Shown: positions 10,838 to 21,230 of the stretch, piece after piece
Layout: each line of letters starts with the position of its first letter
Numbering within the stretch: position 1 is the stretch's first letter
Source of the DNA: Kappaphycus alvarezii
Lineage: Eukaryota; Rhodophyta; Florideophyceae; Gigartinales; Solieriaceae
DNA: 64,000 nucleotides
Direction of reading: 5' to 3'
Assembly: GCA_002205965.3 (NCBI GenBank)
Contig: NADL03000512.1
Location: forward strand, 1,488,001-1,552,000
The notes under the pieces: model-generated
What the model was told of the DNA's origin: nothing
Database searches by the model: none
What the model saw: only the letters and a program-made list of their open reading frames with translations
Translations under genes and position numbers: made by a program

Positions 10838-10925
10838 GCACAGTAAGGTACAGTACAGTACAGTACAGTACGTACAGTATACAGTACAGTAGTACAGTTA
10901 AGTACAGTATACAGTACAGTACAAC
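10838..10925. repeat. (TACAG)n microsatellite
   Basis: This is the densest array: about fifteen near-perfect copies of GTACA/TACAG, with interruptions (GTATACAGTA, AGTAGTACAG). Because GTAC is self-complementary, either strand can fold. Similar isolated words occur at 2.5, 3.15, 6.15 and 59.2 kb. Confidence 0.8.
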
Positions 10926-11178
10926 AAAATCACTTGCGCCTTTTTTTCTCCACAAATTGATTCATTCTGCTGACAGTGGCCAAATCTAACGTCTCGACAC
11001 TCAACTTGACAGTCTCTCGCCTCTGAATCAACAACTGCAACAACCATCTTGTTGATGCGATACTTGTCCCAAATTTTCAGAAGATTCGAATGCCAACCCA
11101 AGTATCATCTGTAGAAAGCACTATCCACACATTCGTATTCCGCGTCACCGCGCCATCGCCTCTCTCCAATACAAACTT

Positions 11179-11317
11179 GTAAGTTCATCCTCTGCCTTCC
11201 GTAATTTACTGCTTCCGTTTCGCCCTCTGCATTTCACACATTTCCTGACCACATCCTTCACTCGAGCAAAGGTTATGTACTGTACGCTATTTACTAATCT
11301 GTTGCTTTATTTTGCAG
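11179..11317 (+). other. probable spliceosomal intron
   Basis: Donor GTAAGT at 11,179, branch-point consensus TACTAAT at 11,292-11,298, a T-rich tract and acceptor TTTTGCAG ending at 11,317 give a complete 139-nt intron signature. Joining the flanks keeps one frame open from an ATG at 11,090 to a stop at 11,409-11,411 (about 60 codons, reading FRKTPLDDIPSLTPVAHHQ just after the junction). The upstream flank itself follows an acceptor-like AATTTTCAG at 11,072-11,080. The host protein is not recognised, so a longer multi-exon gene or a spliced non-coding RNA is possible. Confidence 0.45.
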
Positions 11318-11711
11318 CAGAAAAACACCTCTTGATGATATTCCAAGCCTCACACCGGTTGCCCACCACCAATTTTACCATCTATCACTACAATATGTAC
11401 AACCAAATTGACAGCCTCAAAATGACAGCATCCGATCAATTTCCTTGCGGTTACCTAGATTTGCAACTTACGTCAAACTGCTCGATGCCTCATAAAACCC
11501 TACACTACTGTCCTCTGCCTCACTTTCCTCATCCATTTACACCTATCCTCCCCCACTATTTCGTAGATATCAACCTATCATCTGCTCCCATCTCCTTGGC
11601 ACCTCACTTGCTGCCAGACAGCAGTACTGTACTACTTTGCATTCAACCTACGGTACATACCACGTCTCGCTTAATTTAATCACTTCACCAAATTTCAAAT
11701 ATATTTTTTTG

Positions 11712-12080
11712 ATACTTAAATCCATACCTGCCGCATGTCCCATACCTGCCACCACCCATTACCACACCCAACCGCATCAATGACACCCATGTCCTGGTCC
11801 AACCTACCCCATTCATCATTCAAGCACACATTCCTTTCATTCCTTCTCCCACAACCAACACCTATATTCCCGTCATCCATGGCAAGGCTGCCCCATCTCT
11901 TTTGAGCTTTAAATTTTCCAATTGGATCAACAACATGAATGTATTTTGCCTACGCAGTCCCTCCGTGCCTGCACCCATAATGAATTGTGCTAACCATCTT
12001 ACAGTCCTTTCCAATCCCCCTGTCTACAGCTACCACGAGAAAATCGTTCCCGAGCCAATATCCTGCATGTGCCAATAAAT
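11712..12080 (+). other. open frame without start, unrecognised
   Basis: A plus frame is free of stops for about 122 codons from just after a TGA at about 11,710 to the TAA near 12,078. It contains HGKAAPSLLSFKFSNWINN and ends PEPISCMCQ. There is no ATG near its beginning, so it would have to be an internal or last exon. The C-rich, G-poor composition lowers the significance of the open frame. Confidence 0.2.
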
Positions 12081-13394
12081 ACAATCCAACTCGTCCGCTA
12101 TCCATTCAAATACACCCAATTAATACTTACACTACATCACAAAATTGACCAAGGCTTTCAGGCTGAATAGAAAGGCCACCGAATTTCCTTGTACGACTCC
12201 CTCTTAAGAATCTTCCAGTGCTGGAGAACTATCGTGACCTGGAAACCTTCTCATGACGATGGCAGACTTTTGCAATAACTCACCTTCACACAAATTCATT
12301 CCTCTCACCGATATTCCAAGAAATGTACACACAAAAACTCGATAACTTGCGTAAGAGATTCCCTATGTGGTGGTAGATCTTTATCAGTTGTACAGTATGG
12401 CACAGAAGCGTGCGACATTTAATACGTCAATAAATCTGCGCAGCATTTTTTGGAATGTCTGCAGTTGCTTGCGGTAAACTCCTTGTCTTTGGAGTTGATG
12501 AGTTAGAAACACATACGTTATACACAGAGCAAATCGATCAATGCCACACTGCTGTCAGGTCGCAAAACAACGTTGGGTTTTTACTTGACGACTTCTAGCG
12601 AGCTCGCCGAGTGAAGTCTCATGACAAAGAACAGAAATTGCGCCTTCAAGGGTTTACGGGGAAATCAAAGCCTTGAATGTTGACACCAGTTTTCGCCAAA
12701 GAGATATATTACTTAGGCTCCGGCTTTTATTCCCCGACACGTCCTAAATTATGACTTTCCCATTTGCTATCCAATAAGTTGTCGTGAGTGCAGAAAAGTA
12801 AGACGGGAACATGGGTTGGTCTACTGCGATGGTAAAGTAGCTGAAAGACCGTGCTTCGAGGCCCTTCGAGTCTTTGCATTTTAACCCTAGATCTGTCTCT
12901 CGGCAGTTCTCCCCCTAATCATGAATGAAAAGTGAGAGTACTTTGACGTTTGAAAGAGGAGTCGGTTAAATCTCGAGTTATTTTAGGGAGTGGTAAGTAT
13001 GACGCAACACTCTCTACAAGTCGGCAGTGTGAATAGACACCACCGAAGCAAATTGTAATTCCCTCTAACAGAGCAATAGAACACTTTACTACTTAACGGA
13101 GTTGAGCACCACCGCATGGCAAACTACTTTTGAGATCAAATGGTCACGGTTAACATGGATATGGGGCACGTTTTATCTTCAGAAACATGGCGACTGTTGC
13201 TACAGTACGGCAGCTACTCGAACAGAAACAGAAAACATATAATTCCTCTTACATATGGGGAATTTAGGTTGCTCACCTGCGAGAAGAGTAAGGGATCGAG
13301 TATTAAATAGTGCAAGACAATTCAAAAGAGAGAGACCTCTTAATCAATGTGTACGATAAAAAGATGAAATTTACGTCAGCGGGAACAGCTACGC
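12081..13394. other. no recognisable gene
   Basis: I see no protein family, no repeat array and no convincing splice signals here. Confidence 0.45.
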
Positions 13395-14072
13395 ATGGAA
13401 TGCTCAATGAAGCACATAGCAATTGAAGGCGATTTTCGTTCGATGTTGTACTTAGAAACTCAGGACGAGAAGAAGACGACGGCGTTCATCAAAGCGGCAG
13501 ATTCCTTTCCGGGCCATACAAGTCTCTGTACCAGTCCCAACAGAGCCGCAGATGTCGAATGGCATCGGGTAGAAATCCATCCTCGGTTCGTCACAAAGGG
13601 TGCATATCGTAGCTTTTTGGATTGCCCAGTAGAAGAGAGGACAAAGGAGGGATGTGGATCGTGGTTGCCGGCGTACGGCTCACAGTGGGGAGTAGTGATA
13701 GTAACAACAAAGTCCTGCGGGCGCGGGGAAATTTTGGAATCATCGAGTTTAAGGCCCGATCGGCGGCGACTCTCAGAGGGCTTTGCTGAGCTTTGGGAGA
13801 ACTTCCACTGGCGAACAGGGCGGAGACCAAGCCAAAGGTGTTTGCATATCGGTCAAAGGGTAAATCACGCAGCAGCCCCCACATTAAGTATAAATTTTCA
13901 TGTAGCATGCTTATTGCATGGAAGAGCACTTAACATAACAATTCAATTTAGTTTAACGGAAATCAAGGCTATACGAAGCAACGGAGGGACAGATTTCTTC
14001 GACTTTATATATCCAAAAGTAAAACACCCAAACCTTTCTCCCTTTATATTCGTGATTCCACTTGCTCTCTAA
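13395..14072 (+). pseudogene. open frame ending in a REL-domain/tail fusion
   Basis: The frame is 225 codons long. Its last third contains IKAIRSNGGTDFFDF, matching the catalytic opening of lineage-1 REL domains (IRAMGAAGGTDYFDV). It jumps straight into IYPKVKHPNLSPF, which is the translated 3' tail of the same elements. The whole segment between the catalytic motif and the tail is missing. The first ~150 residues (to about 13,850) are not recognised. The minus strand over 13,591-13,929 is also open but equally unrecognised. I read this as an internally deleted non-LTR copy. Confidence 0.5.
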
Positions 14073-14232
14073 CACATGGGCCCGATGTTTCATCCCCTTT
14101 TCATTCCTGAATACCGCGAAAGCGTCAAAGTTCAGGAAGAATCAAGAGTTTATCATCACACATGCGAGGTCTCGACTGATCATAGTACTAGAATTTTCTC
14201 TCGGAGGCAGACACCCCGACGCTTCTCTATCC

Positions 14233-14350
14233 ATATAGTTCCTTCCCCATTACTGTGTCGGTATAGCCTTTTTGAGTCGATTGTGGTCATCTGGAAAACC
14301 ATGGGATAGATCGGATATATCTTCCAAGAGTAAAACACCCAAACCTTCTC
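14233..14350 (+). mobile_element. 5'-truncated non-LTR tail with 11-bp target duplication
   Basis: 118 bp homologous to 26,563-26,684 and to the tail at 24.2 kb, ending CCAAACCTTCTCC. It is flanked by CTTCTCTATCC at 14,222-14,232 and at 14,351-14,361. The target duplication proves insertion of the tail alone. Confidence 0.85.
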
Positions 14351-14361
14351 CCTTCTCTATC

Positions 14362-14626
14362 CCGACGAACGTGTCTAGGCACGTTGCCGTGCAAGCCATA
14401 AAGACCTTCGGGCGGGTGCGACCTGTCTATTTGCAAACAAACGGTGCAGCAACGATTTCATTCAAAGAGGCATATCTTACGGCCGATCTTACACCAGCCT
14501 TGTGAGATAATCCCGCCTGATTACGTCTCCTTTTCAGACCCTCCAATACATAGACCTGCCACTCCGTCTCGGGAAAAATCCGTCATACATCTCTAATCAG
14601 CAAAGCATCCCTGACTCCCTCCCTTC
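14362..14626. other. fragmentary repeat sequence
   Basis: GACGAACGTGTCTAGGCACG then GCCATAAAGACCTTCGG resembles the REL C-terminal coding region near 24.1 kb (NVAVRAVEMYGKVRG). TAATCAGCAAAGCATCCCTG near 14,595 is a degenerate terminal signature. Confidence 0.35.
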
Positions 14627-15900
14627 TGATAAAAATAAATTACCGAGTATAAGGTTCTCGGAACCGATTAATCTCGGACAGATGTTTTGCGAGCGTCAAG
14701 GGTGACCGAAGTATGCTTGTGAGAACAAGAAGAGATGAATAAGGACAAGAGGCCAAGGAACCACAGTGAATATAGCAAAGGCAGTGTCTACTACCTGTTC
14801 TCAGTGACTACCATGAAAGCTGTTTCCCTCTCCTGGAAGAAGCGATTCATTCAGCTTATATTAAATTTCGACAAACGCTTAAGTCTCAAATAAAAGTCCG
14901 AAATACTATAAAATGCAGTTAAAGGAAATGCGTGAACGAAAAAGACTAACAGGACACACCATTAGGAAAATTATTTAGATCTACCAAAAATCCTAATTCT
15001 CGACATCAGAGCCAACCAATTATTCCAAAATATCCATACCCCCATTTCAGTCCCTATAACTATTTTGAACAGCCCAAAATAATAGATAGTCTTCTCAAAC
15101 AGATGTAGATCCTCTATCTCGCCTTGAATCCCCATAATCTACCCCCTATCCTCAAAAAAAGGAGTGAAAGGTTATGATTGTACCTTTAGTCTCCCATCGT
15201 TCCTCCACAGAAACTCCCTCACAGCTGTATATCAATGGCTCCTATGGTTCCACCCAGTCCTACTCATCTTCAGATCCCTCCACATCCACGCCAGCCTCCT
15301 TTGCCTCCTCTGTCTCCTCTGCCTTCTCAACAAAAATTGAAGGTGAAACTATTTCCGAACGCGTTCCCAGTCTATCATTCTGCGTTAGCAGTCGTAATCA
15401 GTTGGCCCATTCGTCTCCTCAAAGCCAGGTTTTTGATAGAATGGCGGGCATCAGTTGGTTCAGTCTCGGTGTGAGATGGGTGGAGGTTGGCCATGTTGAT
15501 GAAAAAGCAACGGGGTGTGTGGATGAGCCGATGGAGTGGTTGATGGTAGGGGTATTGCACAAATAACGTTTCTATCGCACTTTAAGAGGAGCAATGTCTT
15601 CGATAATTGTAACGACCTTAATGGAAAAAATGAAAGGGGACATATTGGCTTTGTAACAAAAAAATTGTCATAGAGTTGAAAGGTTTCTGTTCGGAAAAGG
15701 ACCCTTTTCAAACAAAAAACAAAAATAGAATCGTACAATGAATTTTGAGTAAGGAAAAGGACTCTTAGGGCTTCTTTTTTCGAAAGAAAAGTTAGGACCA
15801 TTGGTATAAAGAAGGGGAGGTCAAGGATGGATCTCGAAATGAAGGAAACAGAAATTTGAGGCATGGATCGACATCGCATCAACAAGAGCATATGTAGAGG
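14627..15900 (-). mobile_element. degenerate solo LTR, subfamily 2
   Basis: Reads as the reverse complement of the solo LTR at 42,471-43,774. It starts TGATAAAAATAAAT, carries GACAGATGTTTTGCGAGCG, then the conserved promoter-side segment and the reverse complement of the acidic ORF. The far end is uncertain because the sequence diverges after about 15,600. This is probably the oldest copy of the family in the window. Confidence 0.6.
14995..15475 (-). pseudogene. decayed LTR-encoded acidic protein
   Basis: The minus-strand translation retains pieces of the acidic LTR protein: an E/D-rich block with EKAEETEEAKEAGVDVEGSE around 15,265-15,330, and a C-terminal region matching the FADIC-DCL-GMDIL segment. 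Internal stops and frame changes show it is dead. Confidence 0.5.
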
Positions 15901-16187
15901 ACAAGAAAAATTCTGTTCTAGTGATATACCGCGCTAGTAGTCTCCGCTAGCACAGCATGTCTGGGGTCTGGTCTCCGCACATCCTCCTAGATATAATGAG
16001 GACTTCTTCCATCCATCTCGCTACACAACGCTTACCTCCAACAATCTTTCTATTCTCAGACCCTCGAACAATCTTTGTAAGCAAAAGACGTATACCACAT
16101 CTCTGTAAGCTACTGCTGTCTAGATGTTACCTGTAATTTTTTTAGAATGTAAGTATGTCTCTAGAATGTAGAGGGGATAGAGGGGGG

Positions 16188-16262
16188 GTTCGTTTACTGT
16201 GACAGATGTATTGTCGATAACAGGGGGCATGATAGGGTAGTATACTTCGTCGTCTCACACTT
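16188..16262 (+). repeat. dispersed ~70-bp repeat and tail motif
   Basis: GGGTTCGTTTACTGTGACAG is the reverse of a non-LTR tail end. It is followed by GGGGGCATGATAGGGTAGTA then CTTCGTCGTCTCACACTT, a repeat also found at 20,340, 48,283 (reversed) and 61,965. Confidence 0.5.
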
Positions 16263-16264
16263 GA

Positions 16265-16266
<2 letters not shown>

Positions 16267-16298
<32 letters not shown>

Positions 16299-16300
16299 TT
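16267..16300. repeat. poly-T tract
   Basis: An almost pure run of about 30 T with one A, 115 bp upstream of the zinc-finger ORF. Confidence 0.9.
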
Positions 16301-16414
16301 TTTCTCTGTGGAAAATGACAATAACCCAATCAAATTGGATATCTGAGAGTGTGGAAATCTTTTTCAAGAAACGAAATCCCCTAAAGCAAGTGGACTGTTC
16401 GCGCTTACAGCATC

Positions 16415-16921
16415 ATGGCACAGGCCGTAGGCAAGAAGAATACTTTTACTCTCGAACATCGGCCTTCGAGTGACAACGGCATTTACTGGCTCTCAACACG
16501 CAACTTGAAAAGGCCCCAACCCACCCGGGAACTACCTACTCCCGGTCAATGTATCCTCTGCAGCAGGCCCCAGCCGCAACTCCAGACTGTCGCAAACTTG
16601 CTGGCCCATCTGCGCACGACGCACACGCCACAATCCCGACACGGTCCGCCCCGCTGCCATGAGATCCACAAACTGCAGAAAAGTCTAGCTCAAATCGGAT
16701 ACTGGTACTGTGCCTGTCATCACAAATACCTCGGCTCCAAAGTACACGGTCCGGATCCGCAAGGCCTGTACTCCTTCTCGTACGTCCGCTGCCCTCAGTG
16801 TACCGTAGACACAAGGCCAAGGCAGTACGCTCCGTTGCACAAGTCGCAGTTGCAGGCGGATGAACCCCGCCAGTCTTCGGTCCCGGTCCCACGCCCGATC
16901 GCCGACGCCGATCAACACTGA
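16415..16921 (+). CDS. C2H2 zinc-finger protein of the lineage-1 non-LTR element (ORF1-like)
   Basis: 168 codons. A classical C2H2 finger has CILC followed by LLAHLRTTH (residues about 46-71). A second Cys/His cluster includes YWYCACHHKYLG and YVRCPQC (residues about 95-130). An N-terminal nucleic-acid-binding finger domain is typical of non-LTR reverse-transcriptase elements with a C-terminal endonuclease-like domain. Here it is separated by a stop and ~100 bp from the RT frame (17,023), so it may be a separate ORF1 or the broken N-terminus of one long protein. The minus-strand frames over this segment are shadows. The copy as a whole is defective. Confidence 0.55.
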   Translation: MAQAVGKKNTFTLEHRPSSDNGIYWLSTRNLKRPQPTRELPTPGQCILCSRPQPQLQTVANLLAHLRTTHTPQSRHGPPRCHEIHKLQKSLAQIGYWYCACHHKYLGSKVHGPDPQGLYSFSYVRCPQCTVDTRPRQYAPLHKSQLQADEPRQSSVPVPRPIADADQH

Positions 16922-17022
16922 GTGACTCCCTGTCGGTCGCCAGGCATGACGCAGCGTGGGCTTGTGCACACGGACATAATGATGCGGAAGAGAAGCTCTC
17001 TAAAGTTTTTCTTTTCCCTTCA

Positions 17023-17649
17023 GTGATGCTTTCCAATACTTCACCTTCCTCAGGTACTACCGGTTCGAACGTCGAAACGCAAGTCCAATCAACCAGTGAC
17101 TTAATCAGAGAACGGCTCGAATTGTGGAATGCAGGACAGTTCCAAACCTTATGGCAGAACGCACTTCAACAAGCGACCTCCCGAACAAAACGAACTTTAA
17201 CGCCCCAGGAACAGAAACAGGCCAACATCCGTCGTGCCATGAGACTCGCCCGCGAAGGAGCATATTGGAAAGCTGCTCAGGCATTAGGATCTCTAGGGGT
17301 GTTACCGGCCACTAAATCGGTGTCTGACGCCCTCCGAGCTAAACATCCTCAATCTTCCCGGGAGGATGAGGAACACTTTGAACCGCCTTCCGCACCCCCA
17401 TGTTTCTCAGCGATCACAAAGGATGAGGTTTTGCGGGCAGTTCGCTCTTTCAAACCCGGTTCAGCCCCGGGGGGATTCGGACTTCGCCCCTCTCACGTCG
17501 AAGAGCTTCTACGGACACCCACATCTTCCTCGCAGGGGAAATTCTTGGATTCATTAACAGAACTTCTGAACGTCCTGGCTTTCGGAAAAGCTCCTACTGC
17601 CCTCGCCCCGTGGATTGCTGGAGCCCCACTCACACCACTTGGGTTTTGA
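17023..17649 (+). pseudogene. lineage-1 reverse transcriptase, N-terminal part
   Basis: 208 codons. Residues about 66-112 (NIRRAMRLAREGAYWKAAQA then SLGVLPAT) and about 135-160 (EVLRAVRSFKPGSAPGG then GLRPSHVEELL) are the helix-rich lead-in and first RT block of a recognisable non-LTR family. It ends WIAGAPLTPLG just where the family would continue into the fingers and palm. The next sequence (17,643 on, another frame) resumes at the block that normally follows the palm. The catalytic core with the YxDD motif is therefore deleted, and the gene cannot encode an active polymerase. Confidence 0.75.
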
Positions 17650-18963
17650 ACGCGCCAATCGGCTCCCAAATGTTCATGGAACAATACTTCCTGGACCATG
17701 TATCCTCCCTTGAGCCTTTACTTAACGCTGTCATGGAAATCGAGGACGCGCAAGCTTCATTCCAACTACTGCGGAACTGCTTTGGGGTTTGCAAAGTGGG
17801 ATACCTCTTGCGAGTTGTGCCGCCCTCCTGTACGCGGAAAGGGGCCGAATACTTCGACAGCTTAATCGAGAGGTGCTGCCGCACTTTAGCGGGTGGAATG
17901 CTAGACAACTGTATATTCAAGGAGCTGCAACTGCCCATTAAGGCACTACGGGAGAAGAAGCCGACCTTGGGAGTCGGCCTCTCCTCCGCGCGAGATGTCG
18001 CCGCCACTTCGTTTCTTGCGTCCAGCGCCGCGACGCAGCAGTTATGCGAGAAGTCTTTGCCGTCCTGTGTTCAAGACCTGACGCAGTACGAGGATGCTAC
18101 AGCCGCCTTTACCGCATGGAGCGCCTCTTGTCGACCCTCAGAACGAATTCCGTTTAGCAATTTCTGCTCATCCAACCCACCATCGCAGAAGAAGCTAACA
18201 GATGCAATTCATATGGCTGTGCAAGAGGCCTTGCCGCTCGGAAACATCCGCACCCGCGCCTTCCGCGCTAGCATGTCCCTCCCCGGTGCCAAAGGCTGGG
18301 TATACTGTGCACCTTGCCCTGGATTGAGGACGCACATCAAGAGCAAAGACTTTTCCGTGTGGTTCCAGTACTTTTGCCAAACCCCCTTATTCGCCCCAGG
18401 TACCCCTTGCCCCAAAGCAGGATGCCATGAAATGCTGGATATCTACGGGGACCACTTGCTACATTGTCGCTTTGGCTGCGAGCGGAATACTCGCCATAAC
18501 AACCAGGTGACTTTACTGGGGAACGACCTTGCAAGAGCCGCCCGACGTCCATTCATCGAACCTCGTCTACACTACCAAAACTGGACGAGGCCGCATATCA
18601 GGGCGATGGGAGCCGCCGGTGGCACGGATTACTTCGACGTAACCTTTGTCAACCCGCTCGCTCCCTCCACGCAAGAGCCAGGGCTTTCAACCCACTCACA
18701 AGCCTCAACGCAGCTCACGCAGAGAAGGAGCGGAAATACCAAGGGTTCCTTGCTGAGCTGCCTGGGAGAAACAGGCTGGTTCCCGTCCCCATCTCAACGC
18801 TTGGAGGTTGGCATCCGGCGGCGTTCTCCGTCGTCAAGGAACTCGCGAGAACCGTTGCCATCCGCGCAATGGAACGGTTTTCGAAGGTTAGAGCCATTCT
18901 TTTACAGCGGCACTCCGCTTTGACAGTAACCTCCAATGCCGCTTGTTTGCTGGCTGGCCTCCC
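17643..18963 (+). pseudogene. lineage-1 RT thumb, Cys/His cluster and REL domain
   Basis: The open frame 17,610-18,923 starts with VLNAPIGSQMF. It continues through ASFQLLRNCFGVCKVGYLLR and KPTLGVGLSSARDVAATSF to a zinc-binding-like cluster (YCAPCPGL, CPKAGCHEML, DHLLHC, RHNNQV). The REL catalytic opening follows (GAAGGTDYFDVTFVNP). A frame change at about 18,675 moves the rest into another frame: AEKERKYQGFLAELPG, then VPISTLGGWHPAAF, then SNAACLLAGLPSTFW with a stop at 18,978-18,980. Asp in FDVT and Glu/Lys in EKERKY fit a PD-(D/E)XK-type fold. The copy is inactive because of the RT deletion upstream and this frameshift. Confidence 0.75.
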
Positions 18964-18986
18964 TTCCACCTTCTGGTAGATTGGAG

Positions 18987-19121
18987 TGCCATCCACAGCT
19001 TTCGACGCATCGTACGGTTTCGCAATTGGCTTGACAATGATACGATATCTACGCTCCGGTACAAATTTACTGGATACCAACCCACATATCTACCACAGTA
19101 AATTAACCCCCATTTACACAG
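18987..19121 (+). repeat. 3' tail of the lineage-1 element
   Basis: Untranslated 3' end directly after the REL stop, ending CAGTAAATTAACCCCCATTT then ACA. It is almost identical to the inserted tail at 1,395-1,529, which proves that this is a retrotransposed 3' end. Confidence 0.75.
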
Positions 19122-19500
19122 TGTCAGGGGGAAGACCAATAAAAACTACTCAGGCACGCGGTGGGTACTGACCTGGCGGGCCTGCATCCTATGAAGGCAA
19201 AACGAAAAGCGGGTAACTAAGTCCTGAAGCTCCAGCACTGGCGCCGAATTCCGGCGACTTGAAGTGAAAGATGCGAGAAGGCGGAAAAATTTTGTTCCGC
19301 TGGCCCCTAAAGCTCCATAGGAGTCAACACCTACCGGAAGGAGAAAGATGTCGTGAGCGCTTCAGTGCGGCCCGTAATGTCGGAACTTCGCTTGCTCAGC
19401 AAGATTTACAGCGGCGCTGGCGGAAGATGCGCTTCGGGAGATGCAATTGACGGAGTGAGGATGGGCCACAGTGACGTCCAGGGCAATATCACGAGAGTCG
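19122..19500. other. no recognisable gene
   Basis: One 61-codon frame (19,353-19,538) is unremarkable. I see nothing else. Confidence 0.4.
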
Positions 19501-19505
19501 AGCCA

Positions 19506-19760
19506 CTAGGTACCCGGAATGTAGAGGTCCATGCATAGAGACGGAGACGAGTTTGGATTGAGTGTTATACTTGGATGCATGTAGTGAGAAACCAAAAATG
19601 AAACCTCAACGCAACCCAACGGATAGGCTGCATTATACATAACTGCTGTTGCAACGTGCCTTGGAGTCAGCATGGCCTGGACCTTACCATATGTTTCCAT
19701 GGCCCTCACAGCCACGTCCCTCGCAATGCCGGTAAGCACGGCATATGCGTCCGGGTGTCA
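19506..19760 (-). pseudogene. REL C-terminal fragment
   Basis: The minus frame reads TGIARDVAVRAMETYGKVQA, then LTPRHVATAVMYNAAYPLG, matching the last helices of lineage-1 REL domains and the fragment at 3.2 kb. It is truncated at its 5' side and has no catalytic residues. Confidence 0.65.
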
Positions 19761-19889
19761 ACCGCGGAGCGTAGAGATGGGCATATGCACGATTCTACCT
19801 CTGCCGGAAGTTGGAAGAAAAGCTTGGTATCTCCTATGTTTTGCAGTGCTTTCCGCGTTGAGGGATGTCAATGGGTGGAAACAACGCAA

Positions 19890-20345
19890 TCTTCAGTTGA
19901 AGGGGAAATTTTCGGGTGTCTTTACCGCTGGAAGATATATTCCACCTACCCTAAAGTTCTCCAGACTCCAGACAACCAAAATCGACGAAAAAAGGTGCGC
20001 TGAAGCAGTAATGCTGGAGAAACTACGCTCCCTAAAAGGCCGCCTTCAGGCCAGCCATCAGGCAGGCACTTAAGTGTGTGAGAAAGCTCACAAAGGTGAC
20101 ATCGAAGGAGTCGATATCCCCTGCACTTCCTGTTGCTCGAATATAGGGCCTTGTGTGGTGAAGGCCTTCTCGATGCTCGAGAGAGAGGTAAAGAGAAAGA
20201 CTTTTGCTGACGCATGAACATATCAGGACTGCAGATTTACGGAACACGGCGGTGTAGCTTCCTGCGGTTGATTGCGATCGCAGTACGTTGGTGGACCAAG
20301 GAACTGAGAACGAGTAACAGGCGTTGACGTTCGGCAACAGGACTC
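19890..20345 (-). pseudogene. lineage-1 REL fragment with internal deletion, plus tail
   Basis: On the minus strand, HTRPYIRATGSAGDIDSFDV (about 20,150-20,095) is the REL catalytic opening. It then passes directly from VTFVSFLTHLSA into CLMAGLKAAF and a stop, so ~100 residues are missing. The translated tail follows (FLQHYC, NIYLPAVK), down to the terminal signature near 19,895 (GGTAAAGACACCCG, then AAAATTTCCCC on the minus strand). Confidence 0.6.
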
Positions 20346-20425
20346 GTCCCTTTCCGGCATGGAGTGATGGGGTAGTTTACTTTGTCGTCTGGCACTTCTA
20401 GCCGGGGGAATCTCAACGGAGTTTG
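20340..20425 (+). repeat. dispersed ~70-bp repeat
   Basis: GGAGTGATGGGGTAGTTTAC then TTCTAGCCGGGGGAATCTCA matches 16,220 and 61,965 (plus) and 48,283-48,358 (reverse complement). Confidence 0.6.
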
Positions 20426-20429
20426 GAGA

Positions 20430-20771
20430 GAAGGAAAGGAGAAAACAGAGACGGGTCTGCACCTCTGTGACCCTGTGACTACGTGGGCGTTCAGGGAAAA
20501 AAGGACTCTCGCTGTACTCCTGCTTAAAATTCTACCGAGTACTGGCCTCCAACAGACCCCGGTAGTGCCGTAGGCCACCACACAGTGCACCTCGCAGGGG
20601 CCGGATGCTAAACCCCGCTCGTTGTATCGAGTGACGTTAGGATTTCTACTACTTTGAGAAGATGCTCATGGCGTGCAATTATATACCCGTCGTCGCAGTA
20701 CCAAATCTGGAGCAGTAGATTTGCAGCGTTCCCTTCGTCCTCTCCGCCTGGCCTCTCTAACCTGAACAACT
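20430..20771. other. no recognisable gene
   Basis: Unremarkable sequence up to the solo LTR. CAACT at 20,767-20,771 is the left half of its imperfect target duplication. Confidence 0.4.
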
Positions 20772-21111
20772 TGTAATACAAAAAATGGTCCTCCCCTCAT
20801 TTAATACAGGAAATGGTCCTCCCTTCACGTAATACAGGAAATGGTCCTCCCCTCGTGTAATCCAGCAACCTACAACGAACCCGCCCCTAACTTCTCCCAC
20901 CGTCATTTCCAAATTTACTTCCATTTTATCTAGATATTTTTATACTGTATTTAACCCTCTGAATCGACCCCGAATCAAGTCCCCTTTCCCTTTTAGCTTA
21001 CCTCCTCCTCCAAATTCGCCTTTTTTGAGAAGAAGGGCGCAAATGCACTACTGCAAAATCCCTTGCAGATTTATTTTACCTATGCCTAATCTATAGAACC
21101 TGCCCCGGGAG

Positions 21112-21122
21112 CCTATTTAAAC
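21112..21122 (+). promoter_or_regulatory. TATA-like box upstream of the LTR ORF
   Basis: CCTATTTAAAC lies about 110 bp upstream of the ATG at 21,231 and is conserved in the other subfamily-1 LTRs (49,736 and 57,348). It could drive a transcript dedicated to the acidic ORF. Confidence 0.45.
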
Positions 21123-21230
21123 CCCTTTATTCTAAGTTCCAAATGCCCCCGATCATTTTACTCATCACCCCTCTCCCCCCACACACCCGAAACACCCTAC
21201 ATTGCCTCCTGTTCCCCAACGTCTATCAAA

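Noticed and set aside
10838-10925. CRISPR-like array
   Set aside because: Contiguous pentamer repeats without spacers in a eukaryotic context.
16536-17036. 166-codon minus-strand frame
   Set aside because: Shadow of the zinc-finger ORF; no features of its own.
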